Notes: a model not told the origin generated them from the letters alone. Positions 8,177 to 16,484 are shown, counted from the first letter of the stretch. The stretch: 38,412 bases of DNA from Methylocystaceae bacterium (GCA_003134075.1 PLAI01000147.1:1-38412), one strand, 5' to 3'. Numbers and translations: made by a program.

Positions 8177-8539
8177 TTAGTACCCCGACTTCTTGACATC
8201 GCCCGGCTCGGGAGCCGGCAGCTTGCCTTCTGGAGTCGCCTTATCGATCGCGATCGGCAGATATTCGGCGAGGAGGTCGCGCGCCTTGTTTACGTCGATG
8301 CCAGCGCTTTCAGCCAGCTTTTTGACCTTATCGATGCCGATCGCCTGACCTATCTCGATGCCGCTGATCGCCTGGTTCTTGCCCGTCGAGATCCAAGACT
8401 CAACCTGGCGCCTGTAGCCGCCGTTTTGGAAATTGCTCACAACGGCGTCGAGGCCACCCTCCTTTTCGACATATTGCTTGATAAGGCTCAACGCTTCAGC
8501 GCCGAGCACGCCGCCGGCGATAGCTTTCAACCAACTCAT
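8177..8539 (-). CDS. YidB-like (DUF937) protein
   Basis: A 120-aa protein with the YidB family pattern: EGGLDAVVSNFQNGGYRRQ, then VESWISTGKNQAISGIEIGQAIG, then KKLAESAGIDVNKARDLLAEYLP. The start ATG 8539 (MSWLKAIAG) is preferred to the frame start at 8554. A GGGAGG ribosome site lies 7 nt before it and overlaps where the longer form would start. The family is common in proteobacteria and has no settled function. The protein is soluble and probably helical. It has its own terminator. Confidence 0.82.
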   Translation of the reverse strand: MSWLKAIAGGVLGAEALSLIKQYVEKEGGLDAVVSNFQNGGYRRQVESWISTGKNQAISGIEIGQAIGIDKVKKLAESAGIDVNKARDLLAEYLPIAIDKATPEGKLPAPEPGDVKKSGY

Positions 8540-8563
8540 TTGCGATCCTCCCATTTGCGTTTG

Positions 8564-8719
8564 TTAAACAAACTCGAGCGGCGCCGTGCCGCGAAGCGCG
8601 AAAAAAGCGCCGTTCGCCCGACTCTCAATGGCTAAGGCCAACCATTTTACCGCACATTTCTCGCCGCGACCAGTATAGAGACCGAAATACTCGCGGAACG
8701 TGACAACGACGTCCGCCAT
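8564..8719 (-). CDS. Possible 51-aa small protein
   Basis: The frame from ATG 8719 reads MADVVVTFREYFGLYTGRGE, then KCAVKWLALAIESRANGAFF, and ends at TAA 8564. It lies in the gap between the YidB-like gene and the small secreted protein gene. The residue mix is less Arg/Pro-rich than shadow frames here. A GGGAT sequence about 6 nt upstream may serve as ribosome site. There is no family match, and it could be chance. Confidence 0.3.
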   Translation of the reverse strand: MADVVVTFREYFGLYTGRGEKCAVKWLALAIESRANGAFFALRGTAPLEFV

Positions 8720-8865
8720 TGCTTATCCCGGCGCGCGGCGGAACTCGCGGGCGGGCGCCAAGGCGCTCCGATAGGCGCGAGCGCCTCTCCCAAGCGGGGG
8801 CGAAGCGTGCTAGCATTGAATGCGGCTCGGGATCCAAAACCCATCGGTTTCAAGGGAGCGCCCAA

Positions 8866-9081
8866 ATGCGTTACGTTCTTGTTGCGATTTTCGTTTGCGC
8901 GGTCGGCATGCCCGCGGCGTCTGCTTTGCCGACGGTCAGCCCCAATTCGCTTTCGCTGTCGAAAGCCGAGCCAGTAGCGCAGCCGGTCAAGCGCGCACGC
9001 CCGCACGCTCGTCGTCAGAGCCGCGGCGCCAGCGCCGGCGCTGGCGGCATCCACCCCTTGGTCGGAAGCGGCGATTACTGA
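8866..9081 (+). CDS. Small secreted protein, function unknown
   Basis: The product is 71 aa. ATG 8866 has an AAGGGAG ribosome site about 8 nt upstream. The signal peptide MRYVLVAIFVCAVGMPAASA should be cleaved to leave about 50 residues: Ser/Pro-rich, then very basic (KRARPHARRQSRG), ending GGIHPLVGSGDY. There is no domain. The mature peptide would be a short cationic periplasmic or secreted peptide. Neighbours give no clue. Confidence 0.6.
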   Translation: MRYVLVAIFVCAVGMPAASALPTVSPNSLSLSKAEPVAQPVKRARPHARRQSRGASAGAGGIHPLVGSGDY

Positions 9082-9185
9082 AGACCGAAAGAAGCCCCGC
9101 GGCTTCGAACGCGGCGCGTCGTACGGCGCGGGCGCCGCGGCAAGCCGGTGTTGAGCGCTATCTTTCAAAAAGCCGGCGCCGCTTG

Positions 9186-10103
9186 CTAGAAGTCTTGCGC
9201 GATGGCCGAAGCGGAGGCCCAGTCAAAATGATAGTTCACGCCCACTCTTGCGACATTCCCGTCAAACCGTGTTGAAGCACGCGTGTTGCTAACCAACAGG
9301 ATGTCGCCAAAATTCCTGTCGGTCGTGATGCCGACGGAATAATTCGCGTTGCCCAGATCATAGTACAGATATTCGAGTTTGACGCTCCAGTTTGGACAAA
9401 ATAGCCACTCGACGCCGCCGCCTACTGTCCAGCCGGCACGCGTATTGGAAAAGCTGCTATTGTTGGCCGCAAGGAATTCGTAGCTCGGCGGCTGATCGTT
9501 TGGAACTGTTTGGAAGAAGCCCGTCTTGGCCGTCACCCCACCGTAGGCGAAGCCGCCAGTCGCATAGGCGAGCAATGTAGGGGTCAGGAGATAACCAACG
9601 CGGCCACGAACCGTGCCGAGATAATCCAGGCCCTTGCTAGCGGACGAAACCGTCAAGAAGTTGAGCCCGGCCGTTGGCGCGGGAAGAAGGCTCGTATTGG
9701 TCCCGCTGTCGGCGCTGCCCGCGACGCCCTGGATATCCGCTTCCATCCCGAGAACGAAGCTCTCGTTGACCCGCCAGTTGTAACCAATCTGGCCGCCGCC
9801 GATGAAACCGGCGCCCTGCGTGGCGAGCGTTCTGGCGCTCGCCATTGAAGAGCCGGCCGCCCATGGCTCCTCCCCGACGCCCGGCGCCACGAAAACTGGC
9901 GTCGACAACAAGTTAGCCGCGGCGTTTGAATTCCACGCGCCGCCCGCGTTTAAACCGGCATAGAATCCGCTCCAGGTGAACGTGTCCGCCATTGGCAGAG
10001 CTGGCAGAGCCGGAAGCATACCGCGCGAGGGAAGATCGGCCGAGAAAGCCGTCCCGCCGAGTAAAGCCAACGCTAGCACGGCGGCGGGAGCTGTCTTTTT
10101 CAT
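9186..10103 (-). CDS. Outer-membrane beta-barrel protein (Omp25/RopB-like), intact paralogue
   Basis: The product is 305 aa. The signal peptide is about 1-21 (ending TAFSA-DLPS). Barrel features follow: FTWSGFYAGLNAGGAWN, GFIGGGQIGYNWRVNESFVLG, LDYLGTVRGRVGYLLTPTLLAYATGGFAYGG (given here in parts of a continuous run), and WSVKLEYLYYDLGN. It ends RVGVNYHFDWASASAIAQDF with the terminal Phe expected for barrel assembly. An AAGGA ribosome site precedes the ATG. It is a clear paralogue of the amber-interrupted gene at 179-1147 and probably a major surface porin-like protein. Confidence 0.9.
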   Translation of the reverse strand: MKKTAPAAVLALALLGGTAFSADLPSRGMLPALPALPMADTFTWSGFYAGLNAGGAWNSNAAANLLSTPVFVAPGVGEEPWAAGSSMASARTLATQGAGFIGGGQIGYNWRVNESFVLGMEADIQGVAGSADSGTNTSLLPAPTAGLNFLTVSSASKGLDYLGTVRGRVGYLLTPTLLAYATGGFAYGGVTAKTGFFQTVPNDQPPSYEFLAANNSSFSNTRAGWTVGGGVEWLFCPNWSVKLEYLYYDLGNANYSVGITTDRNFGDILLVSNTRASTRFDGNVARVGVNYHFDWASASAIAQDF

Positions 10104-10219
10104 ATTCGACGATCCTTAAATTGCGCGGAAAGGAAATCAGCGAGGCGGAAGCAAGGCTTTGTCGCCCGTCGCCCCTTCGCTAACGAAATATGAAGTTCGT
10201 TGGTAAATATTTGACTAAG

Positions 10220-10298
10220 GCGTTTTCAGACTAATCCTGATCGCATCCGCGCGCGGCGAAGAAATTCGCGCTTTCGCTTCGAAAAATCCTGAAAACGC
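10220..10298. repeat. Long intergenic inverted repeat
   Basis: GCGTTTTCAG (10220-10229) and its complement CTGAAAACGC (10289-10298) bracket about 60 bases that contain a second small hairpin (GCGAA / TTCGC). It begins right after the SGNH hydrolase stop on the minus strand and may act as its terminator or be a dispersed repeat. Confidence 0.55.
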
Positions 10299-10299
10299 T

Positions 10300-11121
10300 C
10301 TAATTCCCGACGGGCCGCGCGTTTTTGACGAAGGCGCCGACGATGACCGCGTGCGCGACATGCTCGGCCATGCATTGATAGCCAAGATCGTTCAGATGAA
10401 AATTGTCTCGGGACAAAAGCTCCAGATTGGCGTGCGTTTGTGAAATAAACCGCATCGCGTCATAGCGGCGGACATAAAGCACGTTCTCCGCCGACGCGGC
10501 GCGCTGCAAACTGCCGCGAATCGCCGTGGAGTTCGCATCGCGGGCGAGGCGCGGCGTGTATTGCATCCCGACGAGAACGATGTCGATCTTGTTTTCCTTC
10601 AGCCAGCGAATGGTCGAGCGGACCGTGGCTTCGAATTCCTCGGGAGAGATGCGCAGGAGCGCGTCATTCGTGCCGAGCTGCCAAAGAACAAGATCGGGCT
10701 TGTTGATGGCGACCTCGCTCGGGATGCGCTCGGCGGCGATCTCCGCCACCTCGCCGGAAACGCCACGATTGATGATTTGAATGTCAACGCCCTTGAGCGC
10801 CGTTTCGAGGATCGCCTCCAGCTGCGACGGATAGGTCTTGCCATTCGACGTAGCGCCGACTCCGGCGGTCGAGGAAGAGCCGATCGCCAATATCCGCGCG
10901 CTCTTTCGCTCCTTCAGCGCCGCGGCGAAGTTCGGCAGCGGCACGGGCGCGGCGATATCGGCGGCGGGCACATCGCAGGCCGAACTCAAAGGCGGCGGCG
11001 CGGCCGGACGCGCGGCTTCCTGCGCGCGCGGCGCGACATTCAGGACAAGCTCGAACGCGAGAGCGATTGCGACGCGGGCGCCAATTCCATTCGCAGTCTC
11101 GCGCGCCATTCCGATACCCAT
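10300..11121 (-). CDS. SGNH/GDSL-family hydrolase, exported
   Basis: About 273 aa. An N-terminal hydrophobic segment (GARVAIALAFELVLNVAPRA) looks like a signal sequence. SGNH blocks follow: block I LAIGSSSTAG (nucleophile Ser), block II NRGVSGE, block III LWQLGTNDAL, block V DNFHLNDLGY (Asp/His). Such enzymes remove or transfer O-acyl groups on glycans in the periplasm. The start is uncertain. ATG 11121 and ATG 11109 are both possible, the former having a weak GGGA site. Either way the gene overlaps the 3' end of the OpgC-like gene by 70-82 nt in another frame, which suggests coupled expression. Confidence 0.82.
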   Translation of the reverse strand: MGIGMARETANGIGARVAIALAFELVLNVAPRAQEAARPAAPPPLSSACDVPAADIAAPVPLPNFAAALKERKSARILAIGSSSTAGVGATSNGKTYPSQLEAILETALKGVDIQIINRGVSGEVAEIAAERIPSEVAINKPDLVLWQLGTNDALLRISPEEFEATVRSTIRWLKENKIDIVLVGMQYTPRLARDANSTAIRGSLQRAASAENVLYVRRYDAMRFISQTHANLELLSRDNFHLNDLGYQCMAEHVAHAVIVGAFVKNARPVGN

Positions 11122-12164
11122 GCGACCATTCCCATCACGAAGACGCCGATGATAATTATCACCGCATCGGTTGCAACAAGTCCGCCATACTCGAAGCGGG
11201 TTATCTGTCCTGTCAGGCTTAGAAGCGACGCGGCGCAAAATACATTGAGCGAATTTCGGCCGAGCAGATTTAGAAATTTCGAAATACGCGGCAGCCAGAT
11301 GCTGATCGTCTTGAAGGAGCCAGCGAACAGCGCCGTCAACGCCAGGCTGTGAATCAAGCGCGCGGGCGACAGAAAGCTCTTGTCGAACAAGAAGAAAAGC
11401 TTGGGATCGGGAACCGCGATCGGATCGGGCGAGAAATTGGTTTGCGCGACAATCATTCCAAGCGCCACGATGGGGAGAGCCAGCCACCGCAGCATTTTGT
11501 GAAAGCGCCGCGCAAGCGCGCCGAGGCCCTCGTCGCCTCCGAGAAGGAAACCCAGAACAAATATAAGCTGCCAAGCCAGGGGGTTGAAGAACCAGACGCC
11601 TTCAACCGGCCAGGTCGGGAAATTCACGCCGAACGCGAGCGCATAGACATAGATCGCGAGCGATAGGGGGAGCAAAATCGGCCTCGCATGCCGGTGAGCG
11701 AGCGCGACGAGCGGCGCGACCAGCATCAAGACGAAATAAAGCGGCAGTATGTCGAAATAGCCGAGCTGATGCGTGAGCAGGACAAGTCCAATGTGCGCCC
11801 GGACGGGATCGTTGAAGACGGCTGAAGCGTTGTGCCAGTCGAGCAGGAACGGCGCGTCGAGCAAAAGCGAGGCCCCCGCGAGAAGCGCGATCGCCAGCCC
11901 CGTAATGACGGTCTGCGCGAAGTAAACCGTCAGCGCGCGGCCCCCGAGGCGAAACATCAGCCATTTCCCCGAGTGCGATCGCGCGGGACCGTCGATCAGC
12001 TTGCGCAACGCCCAACCCGCCAGAAAGACGAAAAGCTCCGCCGAGTCCGAAAGCGATATGTTGCGAAAGGTGAAGCGTTCGAAAAAATTGCCGGGAATAT
12101 GATTGACGAAGATCGTGAGAAGAGCGAACCCGCGCCAAAAGTCGATCTCATTTGGTTCGCGCAT
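11040..12164 (-). CDS. opgC: OpgC-type membrane acyltransferase
   Basis: A 374-aa protein with about ten hydrophobic helices and the OpgC N-terminal signature NEIDFWRGFALLTIFVNHIPG (split for length: NEIDFWRGFALL, TIFVNHIPGN), then SAELFVFLAGW. OpgC proteins add succinyl or other acyl groups to osmoregulated periplasmic glucans from the inner membrane. The start ATG 12164 is chosen over the frame start at 12332 because it gives the family N-terminus; upstream residues are Arg-rich and shadow-like. The C-terminal coding end overlaps the SGNH hydrolase gene. Acyl donor and target are not evident. No opgG or opgH gene lies in the window. Confidence 0.85.
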   Translation of the reverse strand: MREPNEIDFWRGFALLTIFVNHIPGNFFERFTFRNISLSDSAELFVFLAGWALRKLIDGPARSHSGKWLMFRLGGRALTVYFAQTVITGLAIALLAGASLLLDAPFLLDWHNASAVFNDPVRAHIGLVLLTHQLGYFDILPLYFVLMLVAPLVALAHRHARPILLPLSLAIYVYALAFGVNFPTWPVEGVWFFNPLAWQLIFVLGFLLGGDEGLGALARRFHKMLRWLALPIVALGMIVAQTNFSPDPIAVPDPKLFFLFDKSFLSPARLIHSLALTALFAGSFKTISIWLPRISKFLNLLGRNSLNVFCAASLLSLTGQITRFEYGGLVATDAVIIIIGVFVMGMVAWVSEWRARLRMELAPASQSLSRSSLS

Positions 12165-12441
12165 GCTGGCTTTCTCTATGGACCGCCATTTCATAACACG
12201 GTCGCGAGGGTCTTCCGCCCGAGCGAGATAACATCGACGCCGCCCCGAATATAGCCTGCGCGAGACCGGCGCCAAAAGTCGTTTGCGGCGGCCACGCTTG
12301 CGCCGCCGAAGGCCGTCGTCTATATGATGCATTGCAATATGGTGCCACGCATGTGCGTGTCGCCAAAGGTCCGTGTCGATTGCATCTTAACGGGCAGACT
12401 ATAACCAACGCCGAATTTGCCGAGCCTTGGTTTGAAAGGCG

Positions 12442-13563
12442 ATGTTGGTCCGACGCTTTATTCTGCTCGCTTTCGGCTTTTGGCGAGGCCACTCGCGGGG
12501 TGCCGCTTGGCTGCTGTCACTGGGCTTCCTCGGCTGCCTGGTCGTGAACGTATTTGTCGCGCTCGCGGTAAACCGCTGGAGCAAAGGCTTTTTCGACGCG
12601 CTGCAGGCGCGCGAGTCCGCCGGCATCATCCAAAGCATTTTTCAGCTCGCGATCCTCGGCGCCGTGACCGCCGTCGCGGCGATCGCCACGCTGCAATGCC
12701 GCATGCGCCTCCAGGTCGGCTGGCGCCTCTGGCTCACCTCCAACCTCGTCGAACGCTGGCTGCAAAAGGGGCCGAGCCAGGAACGCGCGATTTCGCATTC
12801 CATCGACAATCCCGACGCGCGAATAGCCGAGGATTGCCGACTGGCGATTGAGCTGTTCGTCGATCTCGCGGGCGGGATCGTCAATATCTTCCTCGTTTCG
12901 ACCTCGTTCATCGTCGTGCTGTGGCAGGTCGGCGGGTCGTTCAAGATTTTCGGCTTGACGGTTCCGGGCTTTCTCGTCATCGCGGTCGTGCTTTACACGA
13001 GCCTCACATCGCTGAGCATGTGGATATTGGGTCGTCCGCTCGTCGCGAGCGTCGAGCACAAAGCCGCCGCCGAAGGCAATTTTCGATATGCGCTGACGAC
13101 GGTTCGGGACGAACTCGAAATGGACGACGCGCTCGAAGGAGATCGCGGCAATCGCACGAACTTTCGCGGCCATTTATGGCGCCTCGGGCGCAAATGGGCC
13201 GACGTGATCGAGGGTCAGACGCGGATCATGTTTCTGACCAGCGCCAATAATCTTCTGGCGCCGGCGGTTCCGCTCCTGCTCGGCGCCCCGAAATATCTCG
13301 CGGGAGACATGACGCTTGGCGACCTCATGCAGGCGGCCGCGGCGTTCTTGCAGGTGCAGCTCTCCTTGAACTGGCTCGCCGACAACGCCTTGAGCCTCGC
13401 GAACTGGTCCGCCTCGGCGCGGCGCGTCGCCGCGCTCGATTTCGCCATGGAAAATCGGGAAATCGACGCGCGGGAGGAAAACGTCGTCCCCTTCCACAAG
13501 GACGGCGTGGCGGCCATGGCCGGCGACCGCGGCGCGGTTCGACCGGAGTCGACCGCGAGTTGA
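12442..13563 (+). CDS. YddA-like ABC transporter membrane half, ATPase domain missing
   Basis: The product is 373 aa. The ABC_membrane_2 domain covers about residues 20-340: FGFWRGHSRGAAWLLSLGF, NRWSKGFFDALQ, the segment SHSIDNPDARIAEDCRLAIE typical of YddA/SbmA-related exporters, and NWLADNALSLANWSASARRV. Members normally continue into a nucleotide-binding domain and reach about 560-600 aa. Here the frame ends after REENVVPFHKDG with an unrelated tail (VAAMAGDRGAVRPESTAS). No Walker A, signature or Walker B motif is found in any frame up to rpsU. So the gene is truncated, or the transporter uses a separate ATPase. The ribosome site is poor. Confidence 0.78.
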   Translation: MLVRRFILLAFGFWRGHSRGAAWLLSLGFLGCLVVNVFVALAVNRWSKGFFDALQARESAGIIQSIFQLAILGAVTAVAAIATLQCRMRLQVGWRLWLTSNLVERWLQKGPSQERAISHSIDNPDARIAEDCRLAIELFVDLAGGIVNIFLVSTSFIVVLWQVGGSFKIFGLTVPGFLVIAVVLYTSLTSLSMWILGRPLVASVEHKAAAEGNFRYALTTVRDELEMDDALEGDRGNRTNFRGHLWRLGRKWADVIEGQTRIMFLTSANNLLAPAVPLLLGAPKYLAGDMTLGDLMQAAAAFLQVQLSLNWLADNALSLANWSASARRVAALDFAMENREIDAREENVVPFHKDGVAAMAGDRGAVRPESTAS

Positions 13564-13795
13564 GACTGACGCCGGACGAGCGCGCGGTCCGCCGTAAATC
13601 GGCCATTTCGCGCTCGCGATGCACATCGTGAATCACGACGTGGCGGCCTCCCGACGGCATTTGCATATAGTCGCGACGCGCCGGCGTGCGCTTGGTGTCG
13701 AAATAGCTGATCGCGTCTTTCGCTCCGGCGGGCGCGAGCCACGGATTGGTCTTGCGCGGAACGGGAAAGCCGGGCTGCCCCTGCGTCGCCGTCAT
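13325..13795 (-). CDS. Possible partial hypothetical gene facing the truncated ABC gene
   Basis: The first 80 or so codons from ATG 13795 read like real protein: MTATQGQPGFPVPRKTNPWL, then AISYFDTKRTPARRDYMQMP and SGGRHVVIHDVHREREMADL. After about position 13560 the frame becomes Arg/Pro-rich and antisense to the ABC gene, as expected of a gene that lost its own end. No ribosome site is evident. I cannot name a family. A deletion joining the two genes would explain both truncations. A chance frame is possible. Confidence 0.3.
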   Translation of the reverse strand: MTATQGQPGFPVPRKTNPWLAPAGAKDAISYFDTKRTPARRDYMQMPSGGRHVVIHDVHREREMADLRRTARSSGVSLNSRSTPVEPRRGRRPWPPRRPCGRGRRFPPARRFPDFPWRNRARRRAAPRRTSSRGSRRCRRASSRRAAPARTPRPPA

Positions 13796-13980
13796 GAGCG
13801 AACTCGCGGCGTTGCGCGCCTTGCGGTAAATATCGCCACCCTCCCCCGTGGACAGCGGCGCGCGATTCTGTTATTTCGCGCCTCACGGGTCAGGTGCTGC
13901 CTCCAGCGCCCGGCCGACTATTTTCTCAATCCCATGCCCGCCGCGCGCAAAGCGGGGGCCGCCAACCATAGGATCGCTTC

Positions 13981-14220
13981 GTGCAAGTTCTCGTTCGCGA
14001 CAACAATGTCGACCAGGCTCTTAAGGCGCTCAAGAAGAAGATGCAGCGCGAAGGCATTTTCCGTGAAATGAAATTGCGCGGCCATTACGAAAAGCCGTCC
14101 GAGAAGCGGGCGCGCGAAAAGGCCGAGGCGGTCCGCAGGGCGCGCAAGCTGGCGCGCAAGAAGCTGCAGCGCGAAGGCCTGCTGCCGATGAAGCCCAAGC
14201 CCGCCTTCGGCGCGCGTTAA
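13981..14220 (+). CDS. rpsU: 30S ribosomal protein S21
   Basis: The product is 79 aa, starting with GTG 13981: [20 protein letters not shown]. The alphaproteobacterial form has a long basic tail. An AGGA site lies about 8 nt upstream. S21 joins the 30S platform late and helps initiation. The 400 bases upstream contain no convincing gene apart from the questionable minus-strand frame. A 22-bp tandem duplication covers the stop codon. Confidence 0.95.
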   Translation: MQVLVRDNNVDQALKALKKKMQREGIFREMKLRGHYEKPSEKRAREKAEAVRRARKLARKKLQREGLLPMKPKPAFGAR

Positions 14221-14243
14221 TCCCGCCTTTGGCGCGCGTTGAC
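14200..14243. repeat. 22-bp tandem duplication over the rpsU stop codon
   Basis: CCCGCCTTCGGCGCGCG with the next five bases (14200-14221) is repeated at 14222-14243 with 19 of 22 identical. The second copy lies outside the reading frame. Confidence 0.8.
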
Positions 14244-14350
14244 GGTCGGTTAAGGTTACGCGGTCCTAATGTCGCCACGGCGGCGGCGGATTCTTGGGTT
14301 TGCGTTCGCGGCCGGAATCGGGCGCGACATCTCCGGGAGGATCTGACGGC

Positions 14351-15232
14351 ATGAGCGAAACCCACGCGAGGGCGCGCGGACGGTTCTCGCGGAGCCGCGC
14401 CTCGGGATTTGGCGCCTCGGGATTCGCCTTGGCGACGTTGGCCGCGCTGGCGCTCGGCGGCTGCCTGACGGATCAGGTCGTCGAGCGGCCGCCTGGACGC
14501 GGCATCGCCGAGGTCAGCGCGAGCGACCCCGGGGCCGCCCAGGCCAATATCGAATCGCTGACCGACGTGATTCGCCGCAACCCATCGAGCCCGGAGGCCT
14601 ATAACACCCGCGGCGCGGCCTATGCGCGCCTGGGGCATTTCCAGGAAGCGGTGGACGACTTCACCCAGGCGATCCGGATCGATCCCAATAACTTCACCGC
14701 CTACACCAACCGCGCGCTGGCCTATCGCCAAAGCAGCCGCAACGATCTCGCGAGAGTCGATTTCGACCGTGCCATCTCGGCCAATCCCAATCACGCGCCG
14801 GCCTATATCGGCCGCGCCAACCTACTGCGCGCGCAGGGCAATCTGGATCAGGCGCGAGCCGATCTCGACACCGCCATCAGGCTCAATCCCGAGAACGCGC
14901 AGGCGTTCCACGCGCGCGGGCTCATCAACCAGAAGCAGGGCGACAATATTCGCGCCGTGACCGATTTCGACAACGCCATCGACCGCGACCCGTTCGCGGC
15001 GGCGCCCTATCAGGCGCGCGGCGAAAGCCTTGTGACGCTCGGCAAATACGACAAGGCGATCGAGGACTTCAACGCGGCGCTCAATGTCGATAGCAAGAGC
15101 GCCATGACCTGGGCATGGCTCGGCCTCGCCTACGACCGCGGCGGCAATCGCGGCAAGGCGCAGGAATCCTACCAGCGCGCGCTCTCGCTCGATCCCAGCC
15201 AGCCCATCGCCAAGCAGGGCCTGCGCGGCTAA
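14351..15232 (+). CDS. Tetratricopeptide-repeat lipoprotein
   Basis: The product is 293 aa. A lipobox LALGGC (Cys38) follows a hydrophobic stretch. About seven TPR units come next, for example AYNTRGAAYARLGHFQEAVD, AYTNRALAYRQSSRNDLA and AFHARGLINQKQGDNIRA. The start ATG 14351 has a GGGAGG site 10 nt upstream. The frame upstream to 14294 lacks a signal. TPR lipoproteins of this shape (NlpI-like) act as periplasmic scaffolds for envelope enzymes. It lies 130 nt after rpsU on the same strand. Confidence 0.85.
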   Translation: MSETHARARGRFSRSRASGFGASGFALATLAALALGGCLTDQVVERPPGRGIAEVSASDPGAAQANIESLTDVIRRNPSSPEAYNTRGAAYARLGHFQEAVDDFTQAIRIDPNNFTAYTNRALAYRQSSRNDLARVDFDRAISANPNHAPAYIGRANLLRAQGNLDQARADLDTAIRLNPENAQAFHARGLINQKQGDNIRAVTDFDNAIDRDPFAAAPYQARGESLVTLGKYDKAIEDFNAALNVDSKSAMTWAWLGLAYDRGGNRGKAQESYQRALSLDPSQPIAKQGLRG

Positions 15233-15386
15233 TGCTTTCGGCGAAAGTGGACGCCGGTTCGCGTTAAGAGCGGGGACTTTGTGTCCTTCGTGCTCTTCGT
15301 GGTCAATGATTTCACGACCAAGGCGCAAAGCTCACTAAGCAGGACCGATAGAGCCTGTCGTCGCGAAGCGACTCAAAGAATGCGCG

Positions 15387-15842
15387 TCAACCTCGCCCGG
15401 CGCGCGCGAAAACGATCAGCTTCGCCGTCAGCGTCTGCACGACTTGATTGTTCTGGTTGAAGGTCGTGGTCTTGCAGATCACGTTTCCGCGATCCGGGCG
15501 GGAGCGCGACGGCGCGATGTTCAGCACCTCGCTCTCAATACGCAGGCTGTCGCCGGGGCGCACCGGACGCGGCCAGGCGAGTTCGCCGCCGGCGCCGATC
15601 ACCCCATCGGCGAAGGGCGCGCCGCCCTCGATCAGCAGCCGCATGGTCAGCGCCGCCGTCAGCCAGCCGCTGGCGATCAGCCCCCCGAACATGCTGGATT
15701 TGGCCGCCTCGGGGTCGGTGTGGAAATATTGCGGATCATATTCGCGGGCGAAGCGCAGCATCTCCTCCGCCTCGACGGCCCGCGGCCCGGCGCGATAAAT
15801 CTGTCCGACCGCGAGATCCTCGAGATAAAGCTTTTGCGTCAT
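15387..15842 (-). CDS. MaoC-family hot-dog dehydratase
   Basis: The product is 151 aa. The start segment is LYLEDLAVGQIYRAG. The hydratase-2 motif appears as YDPQYFHTDPEAAK, then SMFGGLIASGWLTAALTMRL, with the Asp and His expected for (R)-specific enoyl-CoA hydration. PVRPGDSLRIESEVL is another family signature. It is cytoplasmic and probably acts on an acyl-CoA. An AGGGGG ribosome site lies about 5 nt before the ATG. No fatty-acid gene lies next to it. Confidence 0.88.
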   Translation of the reverse strand: MTQKLYLEDLAVGQIYRAGPRAVEAEEMLRFAREYDPQYFHTDPEAAKSSMFGGLIASGWLTAALTMRLLIEGGAPFADGVIGAGGELAWPRPVRPGDSLRIESEVLNIAPSRSRPDRGNVICKTTTFNQNNQVVQTLTAKLIVFARAGRG

Positions 15843-15924
15843 GCGTCCCCCTTTGATCCGCTATTGGACCGGAAGCCGCCAGGCGTCAATCGCCATGCGG
15901 CGCGCGCCGCGCTGGACGGGAAGA

Positions 15925-16011
15925 AGCGGCGACAACCGAGCGTGTTGCGAATCAGCCAATTCCATTCAGGCTTGATGAAGCCGTTAATCTTTCTTTTGTG
16001 TTAACAGGCAC
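15925..16011 (+). repeat. Duplicated leader, copy A
   Basis: Begins AGCGGCGA and includes CGTGTTG, TTCCATTCAGGCT, TTTCTTTTG and GTTAAC. The same ordered blocks occur at 16357-16442 with about 80% identity by eye and one single-base gap. A small gene with a good ribosome site starts 68 nt later. Confidence 0.8.
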
Positions 16012-16078
16012 TAGATAATCTCGGTGGTCAGGACGCCCGGGCGGCCGCCGTTTCATGTCGATAATTAGGGAGAATTCG

Positions 16079-16291
16079 ATGACTGGTTCCTCCCCCGTTC
16101 ACGACCTTCGGGAGCGCCTCGAAACGGCGCGCCTTTCGGCGATAGAAGAATTGGCCGCGAAGGGCGGGCCGCTGGCTGCCGATGCGCTTCAGAAAATCGC
16201 GCTGCTGCACTCTGTCTTGAGCGCGGTTCGCGATGAGATCAGGATCTACGAAGTCAAAATCGGCGGCGGCTCGGAACAGCCGCTCGAATAG
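16079..16291 (+). CDS. Small hypothetical protein (70 aa)
   Basis: ATG 16079 has an AGGGAG site 7 nt upstream. The product starts MTGSSPVHDLRERLETARLS and is mostly predicted helix (AIEELAAKGGPLAADALQKI, LHSVLSAVRDEIRIYEVKIG). It has no signal or membrane segment. Its family is not recognised. It is preceded by copy A of the duplicated leader, which suggests co-regulation with the next small gene. Confidence 0.6.
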   Translation: MTGSSPVHDLRERLETARLSAIEELAAKGGPLAADALQKIALLHSVLSAVRDEIRIYEVKIGGGSEQPLE

Positions 16292-16356
16292 CGCGGCGGG
16301 TGCGCCTGTTGGCAAATTCCTTCGGCAGCAGGCCATTCGTGGCCATACTCGCGGCG

Positions 16357-16442
16357 AGCGGCGAAAACAGGTCGTGTTGGGAATAGCCCATTCCATTCAG
16401 GCTCGATGGAGGCGTCGACCTTTCTTTTGCGTTAACGGGCCC
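16357..16442 (+). repeat. Duplicated leader, copy B
   Basis: Matches the leader at 15925-16011 block for block (AGCGGCGA, CGTGTTG, TTCCATTCAGGCT, TTTCTTTTG, GTTAAC). It lies 43 nt before the start of the second small gene, so both copies keep a similar place relative to a start codon. Confidence 0.8.
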
Positions 16443-16484
16443 CATTTACATTTTCCGAACCAATTGAAAAAGAAGGCCCAGATC

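Noticed and set aside
12332-12547. Plus-strand frame before the ABC gene
   Set aside because: TTG start, no ribosome site, and it overlaps the better-supported transporter frame.
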